From contig CM043956.1 of the NCBI GenBank assembly GCA_014529385.2, positions 89,647,221-89,711,220 on the forward strand: a stretch of 64,000 nt of DNA, in the 5' to 3' direction. The first letter of the stretch is position 1. The number at the start of each line of letters is the position of its first letter. The translations under genes and the position numbers were made by a program. Of this stretch, positions 1 through 12,800 are shown piece after piece. Under the pieces are notes generated by a model, which was given only the letters and a program-made list of their open reading frames with translations, was not told the DNA's origin and ran no database searches. The stretch is from Adiantum capillus-veneris (Eukaryota > Streptophyta > Polypodiopsida > Polypodiales > Pteridaceae).

Positions 1-14
1 GTATGTGTGTGTGT

Positions 15-45
<31 letters not shown>

Positions 46-48
46 GGG

Positions 49-102
<54 letters not shown>

Positions 103-317
103 AAGAGCGCGCGTTACCTCTTTGCTTGAGCGCCGAAAACTCAAACGCTCTCGATTTATTTTTTACCCCTGCCGGTGTCGCTATAAGCGTCGCTATGGGC
201 GTCACTATGTAAGAAGTAAAATAGCGACGCTCATAGCGACACCCAAGCGACGCTGTAGATTTTCACTTTTGAGCGTCGCACTACGAGCGTCGCTAATGTG
301 AAGTACCTCTTGTAGTG
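1..317 (-). mobile_element. Terminus of a CACTA (En/Spm) DNA transposon
   Basis: Read on the minus strand from position 317 inward, the sequence begins CACTACAAGAGG, the usual start of plant CACTA elements (CACTACAAGAAA type). Behind it the motif AGCGACGCT/AGCGTCGC recurs at least six times in both orientations between about 175 and 297, as expected of subterminal transposase-binding repeats. Two of these form a 23-bp inverted pair (174-196 and 221-243, one mismatch). The host side starts at 318, so CTA (318-320) would be the 3-bp target duplication. The body runs off the left edge, so the other end and any transposase cannot be seen. Confidence 0.65.
4..101. repeat. (GT)n, poly-G and (GA)n microsatellite block
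   Basis: A GT run to about 28, a G run of about 23 bases and a GA run to about 101 lie back to back inside the CACTA element. Open frames here are repeat translations, not genes. Confidence 0.95.
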
Positions 318-551
318 CTATCACTCCCACTGGACCATTTTGGGGCCATTTTGACTAAAAGCACTGCATTACACATACACTTCCACTAACATTTGCCTAC
401 CCAGGTCCTCCACATTGGCCTTGGCCCCTTGTCCTCTACACTCGCTAGCATCCATAGCTTGGCATAGAGTACTTCCCTGCATAGACCGACTGTGGTTGCA
501 CCAACGTGTTAGTTCTGCCATACAATCATACCTACTACCAGCACTCACCAT

Positions 552-740
552 GTGCGATCTGTGGGCCGCAACAATCATCAAACCAAATATTTTTTCAACA
601 AAAATCCTTGCATCCAATGTGGAAATACCAATCATCCTTCGGATAAGTGTTTTCAGAAGAGCAAACGACAAATAAACATGGTTGATGGTGATGATGATGG
701 TGAATCACCAATGCTTCTTGTAGAAAGTGATGTCCTGTAG
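552..740 (+). pseudogene. Retrotransposon gag remnant with CCHC zinc knuckle
   Basis: The frame contains CIQCGNTNHPSDKC, a C-X2-C-X4-H-X4-C zinc knuckle typical of retrotransposon nucleocapsid, followed by a short acidic tail and a stop. Nothing recognisable as gag lies upstream in one frame. Downstream, a purine-rich stretch (aaggagaggg, about 981-992) precedes TGTTGGGTTTGC at 993. This resembles the polypurine tract and LTR start of the copia elements further right. The most likely reading is a gag-only or internally deleted copia-type remnant, but the missing 5' half leaves the family open. Confidence 0.5.
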
Positions 741-1077
741 TATTTCAATTTGTTTTTATGTTGCCCTTTTTTATTTTAGTCATTTGTTAATAATTGTACG
801 GTTATAGACATTGGCATACATCAGTGGGTAAGACCACCCTTTTATGTTTGGTTCTAAGTTCTTGTAGTCGGAAAGTGCACACACACCTATGTTTTTGTCA
901 AGGGGGGGCTTCTACTCATAGTTTCAGGTGATTGAACTCTCCCATGGTCTACACCAAGTCCATTATCAGTGGTTTCAGCTTAAGGAGAGGGTTGTTGGGT
1001 TTGCAAGCCCTATTCTTGGTCTCATCTGGTAGTCTACACTCATGGGAATGAGCTCTCTTGTAGCATGCAGTTGCACT
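741..1077. other. Non-coding stretch with possible LTR start at 993
   Basis: No coding signal. The only feature is the purine tract followed by TGTTGGG at 993, like the polypurine tract/LTR joints at 6836 and 27631. The end of such an LTR could not be located. Confidence 0.3.
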
Positions 1078-1159
1078 CTAGTTTGCATGGCAAGTGTTCA
1101 ATCTACATATGTAATAGATTTTAAAGTAATCAATATAGTGTGTCTTCATATTGTATTGA

Positions 1160-1236
<77 letters not shown>

Positions 1237-3048
1237 ACGTCCTCTTTTCCATGGCCTTTCGGCTCCATCCTCCGTAGCGGCTTCTGTTACACCATTTTTG
1301 TAGTGCTTTTTAATGATGAATGTCCCCTCCCATATGGGTGAAAATTTCTTATCCTTCCTAGTGTTCAACCTGTTCTTGTATCTTAAAACCAACATACCTT
1401 TCTTGAGACCTTTTACCTTCAAACCCTTCTTGAAGTTAAGTCATCATTGCTCTGCCTATGCTACATTGTAGTTGATAGAATCCTCTTAGTTGATGCCTCT
1501 ACAAATCAATAATGTGGTTGCCAAGATGAGCATCAAAGCATTCCAATTGCCTAGATAGCACCCTGAGACTAGCCAAATCCTTACCATGCACCAAGTGATA
1601 TGGTGTGTACCGAAGAGACATGCAAAATGAGATATGATAAGCCCAAAGTGTAGTCATAAGGTGCATGTCCCAGTCACTTGTGTGATTGTTTACCTGTTTA
1701 GTGATGATGTTGCATATCATACCATTTACCTTTTCCACTAGCCTGTTGCATTATGGAGAGTAGGGAGTTAAGTGTTGATGTGGGATTCCTAGCTTTACCA
1801 TTAGTTGTCCTACTATGTCTCCTCTAAAACATGGCCCCCTATCAGATATTATCTCAAGAGGAGTGCCAAAATGGCAACAAATATTTCAAGTACAAATTTT
1901 ATGACTTCCTTAGTTGTAAATCGGGTGGTAGATTTGCCTCGGCCCACTTAGTCATGTAGTCCACATACATTATGATGTACAATTTATCTGATTGGGTTCT
2001 TCACAAAGGCCCAAAAGCATCAATTCTCCATTTCATGAATGGCATGTAAGAGATTATAGGAAATTTGTGGCTCATAGGTGAGCCTCCTATCCCCAGCCTT
2101 CTCACACTCCTTGCATGTTTTTCACTAGCGGTGAACATATCTTGCAAACTTGGCCACATAAACCCGGCTTGTAGGATCTACTAGAGATATCAAGTGCAAA
2201 GTGTCCTTTGCAAACACCATCATGGGGCAGCTTGAAGTTATTAGTGTGATCTCTTTCGAGAGAGGTACTCACCTAAGAATTTGATTCTTGCCCTTGCAGC
2301 AGAGGTAGTTATTGATAAGGTGGTACTTTGTTGCCTTGCGCACAAGCCACTACTTTTGGCCCTTGGTAAGTCCTTGATGACACCTCCTATGTTCAAAAAA
2401 CTCATTATGTCAAGCATAGCATTACTACCTTGGAACAGAGGTAGATTCAATTTGATTTCTCCTACTTGAACATCTTGTAGCTTCCCTCTAGCTAAGGCAT
2501 TTGCTTGTTCACTTTCTTCTCTAGGCACATGATGTAATTGTAAACTTGAAAATTTTCTAAAATCTCCTTAATTTGCATATATGGCCAAGAAAACTATGAT
2601 TTTTACAAGCCCAAGTTCCATGTACTTGTTTTATTGAAAGCATGGCATCACCATATACATTTAACCACTTAATACCTTGTGTCACACACTACTCTAAACC
2701 CAAAGTTAGGGTTGCATATTCCGCCTCATTGTTGGAAAGGGAATCCAAGAGATTCCCAATATGGAATAACTTTTCTCCTTATGTGTTGAAGATGACAACG
2801 CTAGTAGCAGCTTTGTCCATTGTCCTCCTATAGGCTCCATCAAAGAAAATAGTATGAGCGCCCTCTATCTTAGGGACTTCTAACACAGGTGTCACCTCTT
2901 TATCATCTGACTTGATTTTCAACTTCTTTTCATAGTGGAAATGAGTGAAAATGCCTCCTAGACTAGCTCTTGTGGAGCTCTCCAATTGCATTGTGTAATC
3001 AAACTCTTGCAATCTGATGAGCCATTTGGAAAATCCTAGAATGAACAT
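1078..3048 (-). pseudogene. Decayed Ty3/gypsy pol: RT/RNase H and integrase pieces
   Basis: Three separate minus-strand frames follow gypsy pol order. At 3048-2779 is the end of reverse transcriptase/RNase H (SKWLIRLQEFDY, then IFFDGAYRR as in plant RNase H). At 2528-2241 is the RNase H tail (MPREESEQANALARG, the usual PREEN-QADALAR motif). At 1738-1499 and 1422-1078 is integrase (SDWDMHLMTTLWAYHISF, then a C-terminal LVLRYKNRLNTRKDKKFSP motif). Stops and frame breaks between the pieces and a CT microsatellite in the last one show an inactive element. No LTRs were found. The 5' part (gag, protease, most of RT) is missing or beyond recognition. Confidence 0.75.
1161..1232. repeat. (CT)n microsatellite
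   Basis: An almost pure CT run inside the gypsy remnant. It accounts for the Arg-Glu repeats in the overlapping minus-strand frame. Confidence 0.95.
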
Positions 3049-3180
3049 CCATGTGCTGCATCACATAAGGAAACACTTCTCCCATTGTTAAGATTATAAA
3101 ATGTATAGGCAGTAAATAAGAGTGAAACTTAGTAGTAGTAAAAGTTAATGCAAGCACCATGTGCTCCATTGTCATGTATC

Positions 3181-3427
3181 CCCGGGGAGGTCACCTAATA
3201 AAAATGTAACCTATCACGTGAGTTCAACAGAAGGGTATTTAAAGTTCTTGAAACTTACAGAAATATATATACATAAGGACATTATTTTTTCAAATTTGAA
3301 AAAAACCTACAGATTTTAAAAGAAAAGGGTACATTATATTCTTAATAAAATTCACAAATAAGGGGTTTTACAAACATGTCTTGAACGCACGTGATATGAT
3401 AGTTTTACACATAGTGAACCCCTCGAG
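3181..3427. mobile_element. 247-bp MITE, 8-bp target duplication
   Basis: The element begins CCCGGGGAGGTCACC and ends GTGAACCCCTCGAG, which form imperfect terminal inverted repeats. It is flanked by the direct repeat CATGTATC (3173-3180 and 3428-3435). There is no coding capacity. Ends and internal words are shared with the copies at 3812-4060 and 41120-41377. An 8-bp duplication fits the hAT superfamily. Confidence 0.7.
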
Positions 3428-3639
3428 CATGTATCATTTATCTGTCGGAGTCACGAGACTAGAGAAGTAGATAGGGCACATGAAAGAAGTGTGAGGGTGG
3501 TCCTTTTGCATTAATACATCCCCAAGTGTGTCATTCCCCATACTAGGGTAAACATAAAATGGCTCATCCCACTTTGGAGTTGGAATGGTGTGGAGTGAGG
3601 CTAAAATTTATTTTACGTCATTAAATTACTGCTCATTTT

Positions 3640-6600
3640 CTTCACTACAAGTAAAGATCTCTTGATGGGTAACTTGATGTAAAGGGATAACCTTTTGATA
3701 GAGCAAGTGGATGAACCCGCTCAAATATCTCACCTTCTGAAGAAAAGAGACCAAATGCTTTGTATCAAGCTCGGTGATGCCTATGAGCTTGAGATGCATG
3801 GTGTTGGAGACCTCGGGGGGTGCACTATCTAATCATGTTTATGTATAAACGTGAGTTCGAAAGGAGGGGTTTTCAAATGCAAAAATTTTAGGCAATTTAA
3901 CAGAGATACATTAAAATAAGGGGGTTTTATATTCAATTTTGGAAAAAAATCTTAAAATAAGGGGTCATTTTATTCATTCAGACATGTGAAAGGAGGGATT
4001 TTTTTAATACCCCGGGAATGCACATTATATAGGGGGGTACTGAACGATGAACCCCTTGGGTTGGAGACATCAAACTAGTCATGCAAAATGGCATGGACTT
4101 CATAGTAAAAAATGTCAGGCATGTTTCCAAGTTAGTAAAAAGTTTGATATCTATTGGTCAACTTGATGACTTGGGTTACACAACCACCTTTGGGAATGGT
4201 TCATGGTCAATCAACAAAGGAAATCTTGTGACTCTCAGGGTCGAAAACATGGAATGATTTACTCTATGTTTGTTTTGTGTGTAAAAGAGGATTATATACA
4301 TAGCTGAGCTGCCATCTATTGAGTTGTGGCATAGCTGGCTAGGCCATATGAGCCAAAAGGGAATGAAAACACTATCTCACTTTGGATACTTGCATGTGTT
4401 GAGTTATTTCAATTTCTCTATGTGTGAACATTGCATCTATGGTAAGAAATAGGACGACCTCATCGCCATTGAATAGGAAGCGTTTGTAGCCACTAGAGCT
4501 TGTCCATAGTGATATTTATGGTCCTATACTGACCAAGTCTTCGGGGGAAGCTAGCTATTTTGTGACTTTTATAGATGATTCCACTGGAAAGATGTGGGTT
4601 TATCCATTGTAACATAAGAATGAGGTCTTCTCTACTTTCAAAAATTATTAGCATTGGTAGAGAATCAGTCTAGCAAGAAGATCAAATGCTTGAGGTTTGA
4701 CAATGGTGGTGAATACATCTCCAAGGAATTTTAGAATTTTTGCATTAAGAGAGGTATTAAGAGGCGACTCACTGCACCTTACACACACAATCAAAATGGA
4801 ACTACAAAAAGGATGAATCAAACAATTTGGGAGCGAGTCACAGCCATGCTTTCTATGGCCAATCTGACTCAAGGTTTTTGGGTAGCAGCAATACTCACAG
4901 CGGTACACATAATCAAAGGTCACCCAACACACCATTGGATTACAAGATTCCAAAGAATCTATAGTCTGGCAAGAATCCATGTTATGATCACTTACATGTC
5001 TTTGGCTATGAGGAATATGCACATGTTCCCAAAGAGCTTTGGAAAAAGCTAGATCCAAACTCACATAAGTGAATTTTCCTTGTTCACACTGCAAATGGAG
5101 AGTTGGACTATCATCTTTGGTACATGGGATCACACAAAGTAATTTGCAGTTTATATGCGATCTTCAATGAATCGAAGATTCATAAGAAACTACTATTAAA
5201 GAGGTTGAATACAGAAAGGTCACATTCGAGGACATTGCCAAGGCCAAGTGGGAGCACGCCATGCAATCTAAGTACAACTTGATTGTGAACAATGAGACAT
5301 GGGACTTGGTTGAATTTCCAGAAGGCAAGCAAGCCTTACCTTGAAATTGGGTTTACAAGACAAAGTTTACATGTGATGATCTTAAGCCTAAGTACAGGGC
5401 TAGATTGGTTGCTAAGGGATTCAAGCAAAAAAAGGGAGTTTATTTTGACAAAATCTTCTTGTTAATGGTTAGGATGACTACATTGTGTACAGTTCTCGGC
5501 CTAGTAGTCATAGAAGACCTAGAGCTTGTCCAAATGGATGTGAAGACAATTTTTCTTCAGAAGGATCTAGAAGAGGATGTTTACATGAAGCAACCTGAAG
5601 GTTTTAAATAGCCTAACAAAGAGGAGCTTGTATGCAAACTGGAAAAATAACTTTATGGATTGAAGCAGAGTTTAAGGCAATGGTATCAAAATTTTGATGC
5701 TTTTATGCAATCCTAGAGTTTTAGAAGGAGTCAATATGATCACTACTTGTATACAAAGAAACTCATTGATGGTTCTTTGGTCATTCTCATTTTATATGTA
5801 GATGACATGCTTATTGCAGGAAAGTCCACTCAAGAGATTGCCAAATTGAAGCAAATGGTGAGCAAAAAAATTGTTATGAAATATTTGGGCAAAACAAATC
5901 ATTCTCTTGGTATGCGTATTGAGAGAGACTAGAAAAGAGGCATTCTTGAGTTATCACAAGAATGCTTTATCCACAAAGTCTTGCAGCGTTTCAATGTGTA
6001 GGGGGCAAGGCAATGAGTACCCCAGTATCGTCACATTTGAAACTTAACAAGGAATATTCTCCCAAGTTAGATGTTGAGAGAGCAGATATGGAATGTGTGT
6101 CATACTCTTCAATTATAGGAAGTCTTATGTGTACTATGGCAACTACGAGGCTAGACATTGCATTTATAGTGGGAGTGGTTAGTCGGTAAATGGCTATAAT
6201 CCTCGCAAGGAGCATTGGATAGCGGTGAAACACATCCTCAAATACTTGAAGGGTACAACAAGAGAGTGTTTATGCTTCGGTAATAGTGATGCATCTATTG
6301 TTGGTCACACGGATGCAGATGATGCGGGTTACAGAGACAGTAGGAGATATACATCTTGCTACATTTTCATATTTGCAAGAGGAGCCATTTCTCCAACATT
6401 GTACCTCTTCTTCCACTGTAGAGGCTGAGTATGTTGCAACATAAGATTCTAGCAAGGTAGCTATATGGTTGGCACATTTAATGGGATATCTAGACATTCA
6501 ATAAGTTCCAATTTTTCATTGTGATAGTCAGAGTGCCATTGCTTTGGCAAGGAATCTTGTGTTTCACTCCAAGTCAAAACACATTGAGGTGAGGTATCAT

Positions 6601-6835
6601 CTCATTTGGGATGCGTTGATGGACAAGCGCTTAAAGATTGTCAAGGTCCACACTGATGACAACCCAGTAGATGCTCTTACAAAGAGCCTAGCTACAAAGT
6701 GGTTTGCACATTGCATTGAGTTAATGGGTGTAGGTTGAATAAATTTGTACAAGGGTGAAGCTCTCATCCTTCACGGTTGTACACATACTACCTTTAATCA
6801 CCACTTAAGACCACATTGGCCTTTATGTGGGAGAT
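3640..6835 (+). pseudogene. Decayed Ty1/copia pol, interrupted by a MITE
   Basis: Copia pol domains run in order on the plus strand. A protease/GAG-pre-integrase stretch (about 3770-4460) contains LWHSWLGHM. Integrase follows (about 4500-5050), then reverse transcriptase (about 5220-5930, with VQMDVKTIFLQKDL and LYVDDMLIAG), and RNase H (about 6090-6738, with HIEVRYHLIWD and NPVDALTKSL). Many stops and frameshifts separate them. A 249-bp MITE interrupts the pre-integrase region at 3812. The motifs are closest to those of the copia element at 24033-27865, so both probably belong to one family. The 5' LTR and gag could not be identified. Confidence 0.8.
3812..4060. mobile_element. 249-bp MITE inside copia pol, 8-bp target duplication
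   Basis: It starts CTCGGGGGGTGCAC and ends GAACCCCTTGGG, flanked by TTGGAGAC at 3804-3811 and 4061-4068 (GTTGGAGAC counting one further matching base). Taking out the element and one duplicate leaves the copia frame continuous across the joint, which supports these borders. It is a second member of the family at 3181 and 41120. Confidence 0.8.
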
Positions 6836-7010
6836 TGTTGGGTAAAGGCCATGTGGTTGCCTGCCCAGACATCTTCCCTACACTCACTAACCCTTTAGTT
6901 CACTTATGTAAAAAAACAATAAAGAGACACACACAAGGCTCCTTGGACTGTGTTGTGTGTTTCCAACAAAGTGTGTCTTCTCCCCTCTTTTCCTTTTCCC
7001 TTCTTGCATG
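6836..7010 (+). repeat. Probable 3' LTR start of the decayed copia element
   Basis: TGTTGGGTAAAGGCCATGTGG follows the purine tract ATGTGGGAGAT. The intact copia element has the same arrangement at 27620-27650 (AAGTGGGAGGT then TGTTGGGGTATAAAGCC). An AATAAA word lies at about 6917. The 3' border was not determined. Confidence 0.5.
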
Positions 7011-8183
7011 CATGCACACATGCAATATCTATCCTCAGAGTGCCTATGCCAGTTGTTGTTGTAGAGGAAAGGACATTGTCAATGAAAGAGAGTTTACCTA
7101 TACCAAAAGAGAAAAGGGTTCTTTGGTTACAAAAAGATAGGGTTATACTCATGCCTATGCTGCCAACCAGAGAGATTCCAGCTATTGAAGAGATTGAAGT
7201 GGCTCCAAACAAGATGTAGAATGTGTTGTCAAGCTTAGATATGGCTTATCAAGTTCCTTTGATTTGTACTCATCGTGGTGTTCAAAAAGTGAGGTTTGCA
7301 GGCATGGTTGAAGTGATAGAGATGGACGAGGTTTGAAGGATCTAGAAAGAACAGAGGAGGACGAGTCAAGCTATGACAATTCTCTGGATATGGACACTAT
7401 TTTGGAGGTAGACTCTTCCCACCACATGTATGAGGACTATGATCTTATGCGTGTTGATAAAGATGCAGCATATTGTGCGTAGATGCCACAGGGTGTGCAA
7501 GACGTTATGCTGGATCTAGAATATGGGTAGGAACAAGTATCTTTGGAATGCTCTCATGAAGTTCTGGATACAAGTAAAGCTCTTGTTGTGAATGAGTAGG
7601 CTGATTTATCAAATGGGGATGCTTTTAGCTATGCTCTTGGAGATATAATAATAGGTTTTGTGGCAAGGCTCGTGCTATGTAGGGTTTTCTTCCATGTCTA
7701 GTGATATACTTCCAAGCCCCAAACAAAACTTGTATTAATATTGGGAAGCCATGTGTAAAATCTTTTGGACATGCATGTCTTGATGATGAAGCTTATTGGG
7801 GTTTTCATGACTCAATGTTAGATGTGGATGTGGAATCAAGGGTAATGGTTGATAATATTTTAGCTAGGATACAAGTTATGCGAGAGTTTGTATCTTATCA
7901 AATGTAGGATTGTGCTAGCAAGGAATTTCCAACCACAAAGGACATGCATGTAGAGATAGTGAAAAGTGTTGCAATCTTTAATTGGAAAGAAAGATCAGGT
8001 ATGCATGGTTCAGGAGATTGATGTGCAAGCCAATGCTATGGTTGAAGGTATCTGGAGAATGAAAGTTGATACTCAAAAAGGGAAATACATGAGAGTGCTA
8101 CAGGTCAATAGCTACAAATCAAGCTATTAGTCTAATCCAAAAGGAGGTCTCTCTTGTCTAAGGGAGGTAGAGGTGTTTGTATA
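7011..8183 (+). other. Unassigned region with weak coding fragments
   Basis: Short plus-strand frames occur (for example 6950-7219 and 7701-7907), broken by many stops. The piece after 7220 (QVPLICTHRGVQKVRFAG, then VEVIEMDEV) resembles the variable linker of LTR-retrotransposon polyproteins in composition only. No domain could be named. It is probably degraded retrotransposon sequence. Confidence 0.3.
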
Positions 8184-8572
8184 TCAACTCGCGAACATAA
8201 AATCCCTCGACATTGGATCAGCACTGGGATCCTTGCTGTGAGAAACGACGAGAGAGAGATGCACAACACAAGATAATTTTACACAAACGACTCCTTAAAA
8301 CCCTTAAATTATACTAATGAACTCAAAATCTGAATATAGAATTCTTTGGTTGTTGCGATAGGCACCGTGTGCCCTTAAATTTGTTCAAATCTTGAGCGAA
8401 AGCACGGACACCAAAGCCTTACTTGCTTCATTTCCCTTCCCTTGCTCTTCTTGACCACCTTCACGAGCACTACCTTCACCTTCACTTGCTTTGATTTCTT
8501 TAAACTCAAACAAACCTCTGAAAACTTCTAAAGATCTACTTCTCCGTTGACAAAACTTAAAGATGCCTTTTT
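8184..8572. repeat. Copy 1 of a 357-bp direct repeat, with inverted 22-bp edge
   Basis: Positions 8216-8572 match 20900-21254 in the same orientation at roughly nine bases in ten by eye. Both include GATAGGCACCGTGTGCCC and GCACGGACACCAAAGCC. The 22 bases just outside (8184-8205, TCAACTCGCGAACATAAAAT...) recur beside copy 2 in the opposite orientation (20874-20895). The pair could be LTRs of a large element that includes the tandem array, but no primer-binding site was found next to either. Confidence 0.6.
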
Positions 8573-9852
8573 TTTAAAAAAAAACCCTTTAGCTGCTTCT
8601 AAATTTCCTTGTAAAGCTGTGAACCGGTGTGGGAATCGTCAGCTTGAATTTGTAAATGACTTTGAAGAAAAGCTTTTCATGACTTATTTTTTCTATCTTT
8701 GCTCATCCTCAATCAGACTCTATAGATGCTATGGTTCATCAAATATACTGCATGCTTCTCTACAGAAGTGCTCCTCTAGGCCTTGGCAGCTCGTTGGCTC
8801 GAACTTGCTCGTCTCGATCGCTTTTTTGCTCATGCTGTGATGTTCGGCAATCCCCTCAACTACTCGTCAGCTCCTCAACAACTTGGCCCAATGTGCTACT
8901 TGGCTCTTTCCCCTCACTGTCCTCTTGTTCTCGTATGGCGGCACACCCCCGGGGGGTTCACTCTATATACAAAACGATACGCCACCTATGAGCAGAAAAC
9001 TTTGATAAAACCCCTATATATGACTCATGTTAGGAAATATGACCCCCCTTTCTATGCTTATATGACAATCAATGAAGAGAATTATCATACCCCTATCTTA
9101 CATATAAAATTTATGTCTCACATTATCTAGCTCAATAAAACTAGTCAAAGAGTGTGTACCATAGTGACTGGCAATATACTAAGGAACCACTTCTGTTGAT
9201 AACTAGATGTACCCTCAATGTGTATTAGTTTGACTTTCAAACTATGTGCCCGATTGTCCTGCACTCTAGCTACTCATCCAATTGTGACCCATCCAAAGCT
9301 GGCGTAAATCAACCCTTGACTTGCTCCAAATCAGCCCTTATCTATGATCGTCTTGATGCACTATGCGATGCGTGACCTGATAAAACACTTCCCCAAACTT
9401 CATCCGAGTTTTAGTGCACAACGGTGACCAATTGTTACAAGTAATCAACCCGAGCCAACCTCCCCCCCCCCCCTAAATATGATACCCCCCTCCTTTATTT
9501 TTAAGCTTGGGATATAAATTATTGGGGGCATGCCCCTAACTTATACGCTTATGTAACTTGTAAAAAAACCGCCCTACCCTGCACTTACGTGGTGCGGTAA
9601 GTTTTACAAGGTGACTCCCTTGGGGGCACACCATCCCTTCTCGCATCTCTTTTCACCCTCACCTCCTTTGTTCTTGTCTCTACATCCACTCCTCCCAAGA
9701 GCATCCCCCGCCAGGTCTTCACATGATCTCCTACCGTGTGTGAGCCACCGACGAGGAGAGTGCTAACGAATTTAGCGCAGGCAGAAGGTTGGCGAGGTGT
9801 GTCACTTTTTTTATTACTTCTTCGGCCTTGTTTTTCTTCTGCTCGATGGCAC
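8573..9852. other. Intergenic stretch without a gene
   Basis: No supported coding region. A CCCGGGGGGTTCACT word at about 8948 resembles the MITE ends at 3181 and 3812, but no partner end was found. A C-run lies near 9462-9474. The frames around 9585-10097 are low-complexity readings leading into the tandem array. Confidence 0.5.
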
Positions 9853-12800
9853 ACTGTCTCCCTTTATTTAGTTTCTCGTCTCCCCTTGCTTTCTTTAGCT
9901 GCCAGCTGGCCACCCAACTCCTCCTCTACCTCATGATTTCTCGGCCCTCTCAACCTCTTGTAGTTGTTGCCGCCCAAGCCATGCTCGTTTTCCTTGCTCA
10001 CCGGCGGCTCCTTGTTGCTCGCCCTTTCCATAAAAAGAAACCCCGACGGTGCTTCCTGCTTGTCAACCTGTTTTCTTTTATCCTGAGAACTTCATAAATA
10101 GCTTTAGCTCAATTTTATTTTTATCATTTCTCTGTCGTTCACACACCCCATGCCCTCTCAATCCAAACTTCCCATCCAATCGCGGCTTGGGATTTTAGAG
10201 AAGCCACTTACCCTAATGGTAATGATGTCTCGCAATCCATATGGAATGCAAACTTGCCTCATTATGACGCCAATGATTCCTCGAGTTCTTTGCCCGCTCT
10301 TCCTTATCGTTCATGAAAGCTTCAACCGCTCTTCCATAGACATGAGTGATACTGTCAGTCGAGGTCAAAGCCCATAGCATAATATTTATTCCAGAAACTT
10401 CTGACATTGACGACTTTCGATTCCAAGTTATGATTAAAAAATCCATTCCCATGCCACATGAGGGCCATTGCAAGCTTGCCTTCGTGCGAAAATGCTATAC
10501 TCCCAACCATAATCCGTGCACTCATAAAAACACTGAATATGTGACTCCTGCATGAAATTCTCCATACAGACATATGACAGTACAACATCCACCCCCTCTG
10601 AACCTCCGCATCCTCGGCATGTGCCAACCGTCTTCAAAATCTAGAAGCATAAAATCTAACCACTTCCCACTGTAAGCATGTTGTCAATAACCTCCCAAGA
10701 ATTTGACAACATGCTTATAGTGGGAAGTGGTTAGTTGTCTCCCTTATTTAGTTGCTCCTCTGCCCTTGCTTTCTTTAGCTGCCAGCTGGCCACCCAACTC
10801 CTCCTCTACCTCATGATTTCTCGGCCCTCTCAACCTCTTGTAGTTATCGCCGCCCAAGCCATGCTCGTTTTCCTTGCTCAACGGCGGCTCCTTGTTGCTC
10901 ACCCTTGCCATAAAAAGCAACCCCGACGGTGCTTCCTGCTTGTCAACCTGTTTTCTTTTATCCTGAGAACTTCATAAATAGCTTTAGCTCAATTTTATTT
11001 TTATCATTTCTCTGTCGTTCACACACCCCATGCCCTCTCGATCCAAACTTCCCATCCAATCGCGGCTTGGGATTTTAGAGAAGCCACTTACCCTAATGGT
11101 AATGATTTCTCGCAATCCATATGGAATGCAAAGTTGCCTCATTATGACGCCGATGATGCCTCGAGAACTTTGACTGCTCTTCCTTATCGTTCATGAAAGC
11201 TTCAACCGCTCTTCCATTGACATGAGTGATACTGTCAGTCGAGGTCAAAGCCCATAGCATATTATTTATTCCAGAAACTTCTGACATTGACGACTTTCGA
11301 TTCCAAGTTATGATTAAAAAATCCATTCCCATACCACATGAGGGCCATCGCAAGCTTGCCTTCCTGTAAAAATGCTATGCTCCCAACCATAATCCGTGCA
11401 CTCATAAAAACACTGAATATGTGACTCCTGCATGAAATTCTACATACAGACATATGACAGTACAACATCCACCCCCTCTGAACCTCTGCATCCTCGGCAT
11501 GTGCCAACCGTCTTCAAAATTTAGAAGCATAAAATCTAACCACTTCCCATTGTAACCATGTTGTCAATAACCTCCCAAGAATTTGACAACATGCTTACAG
11601 TGGGAAGTGGTTAGTTGTCTCCCTTATTTAGTTGCTCCTCTGCCCTTGCTTTCTTTAGCTGCCAGCTGGCCACCCAAATCCTCCTCTACCTCATGATTTC
11701 TCGGCCCTCTCAACCTCTTGTAGTTATCGCCGCCCAAGCCATGCTCGTTTTCCTTGCTCAACGGCGGCTCCTTGTTGCTCGCCCTTGCCATAAAAAGCAA
11801 CCCCGACGGTGCTTCGCGCTTGTCAACCTGTTTTCTTTTATCCTAAGAACTTCATAAATAGCTTTAGCTCAATTTTATTTTTATCGTTTCTCTGTCGTTC
11901 ACACACCCCATGCCCTCTCAATCCAAACTTCCCATCCAATCGCGGTTTGGGATTTTAGAGAAGCCACTTACCCTAATGGTAATGATGTCTCGCAATCCAT
12001 ATGGAATGCAAAGTTGCATCATTATGATGCCGATGATGCCTCGAGTGCTTTGCCCGCTCTTCCTTATCGTTCATGAAAGCTTCAACCGCTCTTCCATGGA
12101 CATGAGTGATACTGTCAGTCGAGGTCAAAGCCCATAGCATAATATTTATTACAGAAACTTCTGACATTGACGACTTTCGATTCCAAGTTATGATTAAAAA
12201 ATCCATTCCCATGCACATGAGGGCCATTGCAAGCTTGCCTTCGTGCGAAAATTCTATGCTCCCAACCATAATCTGTGCACTCATAAAAACACTAAATATG
12301 TGACTCCTGCATGAAATTCTCCATACAGACATATGACAGTACAACATCCACCCCCTCTGAACCTCTGCATCCTCGGCATGTGCCAACCGTCTTCAAAATT
12401 TAGAAGCATAAAATCTAACCACTTCCCACTGTAAGCATGTTGTCAATAACCTCCCAAGAATTTGACAACATGCTTAGAGTGGGAAGGGGTTAGCTGTCTC
12501 CCTTATTTAGCTGCTCCTCTGCCCTTGCTTTCTTTAGCTGCCAGCTGGCCACCCAAATCCTCCTCTACCTCATGATTTCTCGGCCCTCTCAACCTCTTGT
12601 AGTTGTCACCGCCCAAGCCATGCTCGTTTTCCTTGCTCAACGGCGGCTCCTTGTTGCTCGCCCTTGCCATAAAAAGCAACCCCCACGGTGCTTCCTGCTT
12701 TTCAACCTGTTTTCTTTTATCCTGAGAACTTCATAAATAGCTTTAGCTTAATTTTATTTTTATCGTTTCTCTGGCGTTCACACACCCCATGCACTCTCAA

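Noticed and set aside
8947-9135. A fourth MITE copy starting CCCGGGGGGTTCACT
   Set aside because: No matching right end or 8-bp duplication was found.
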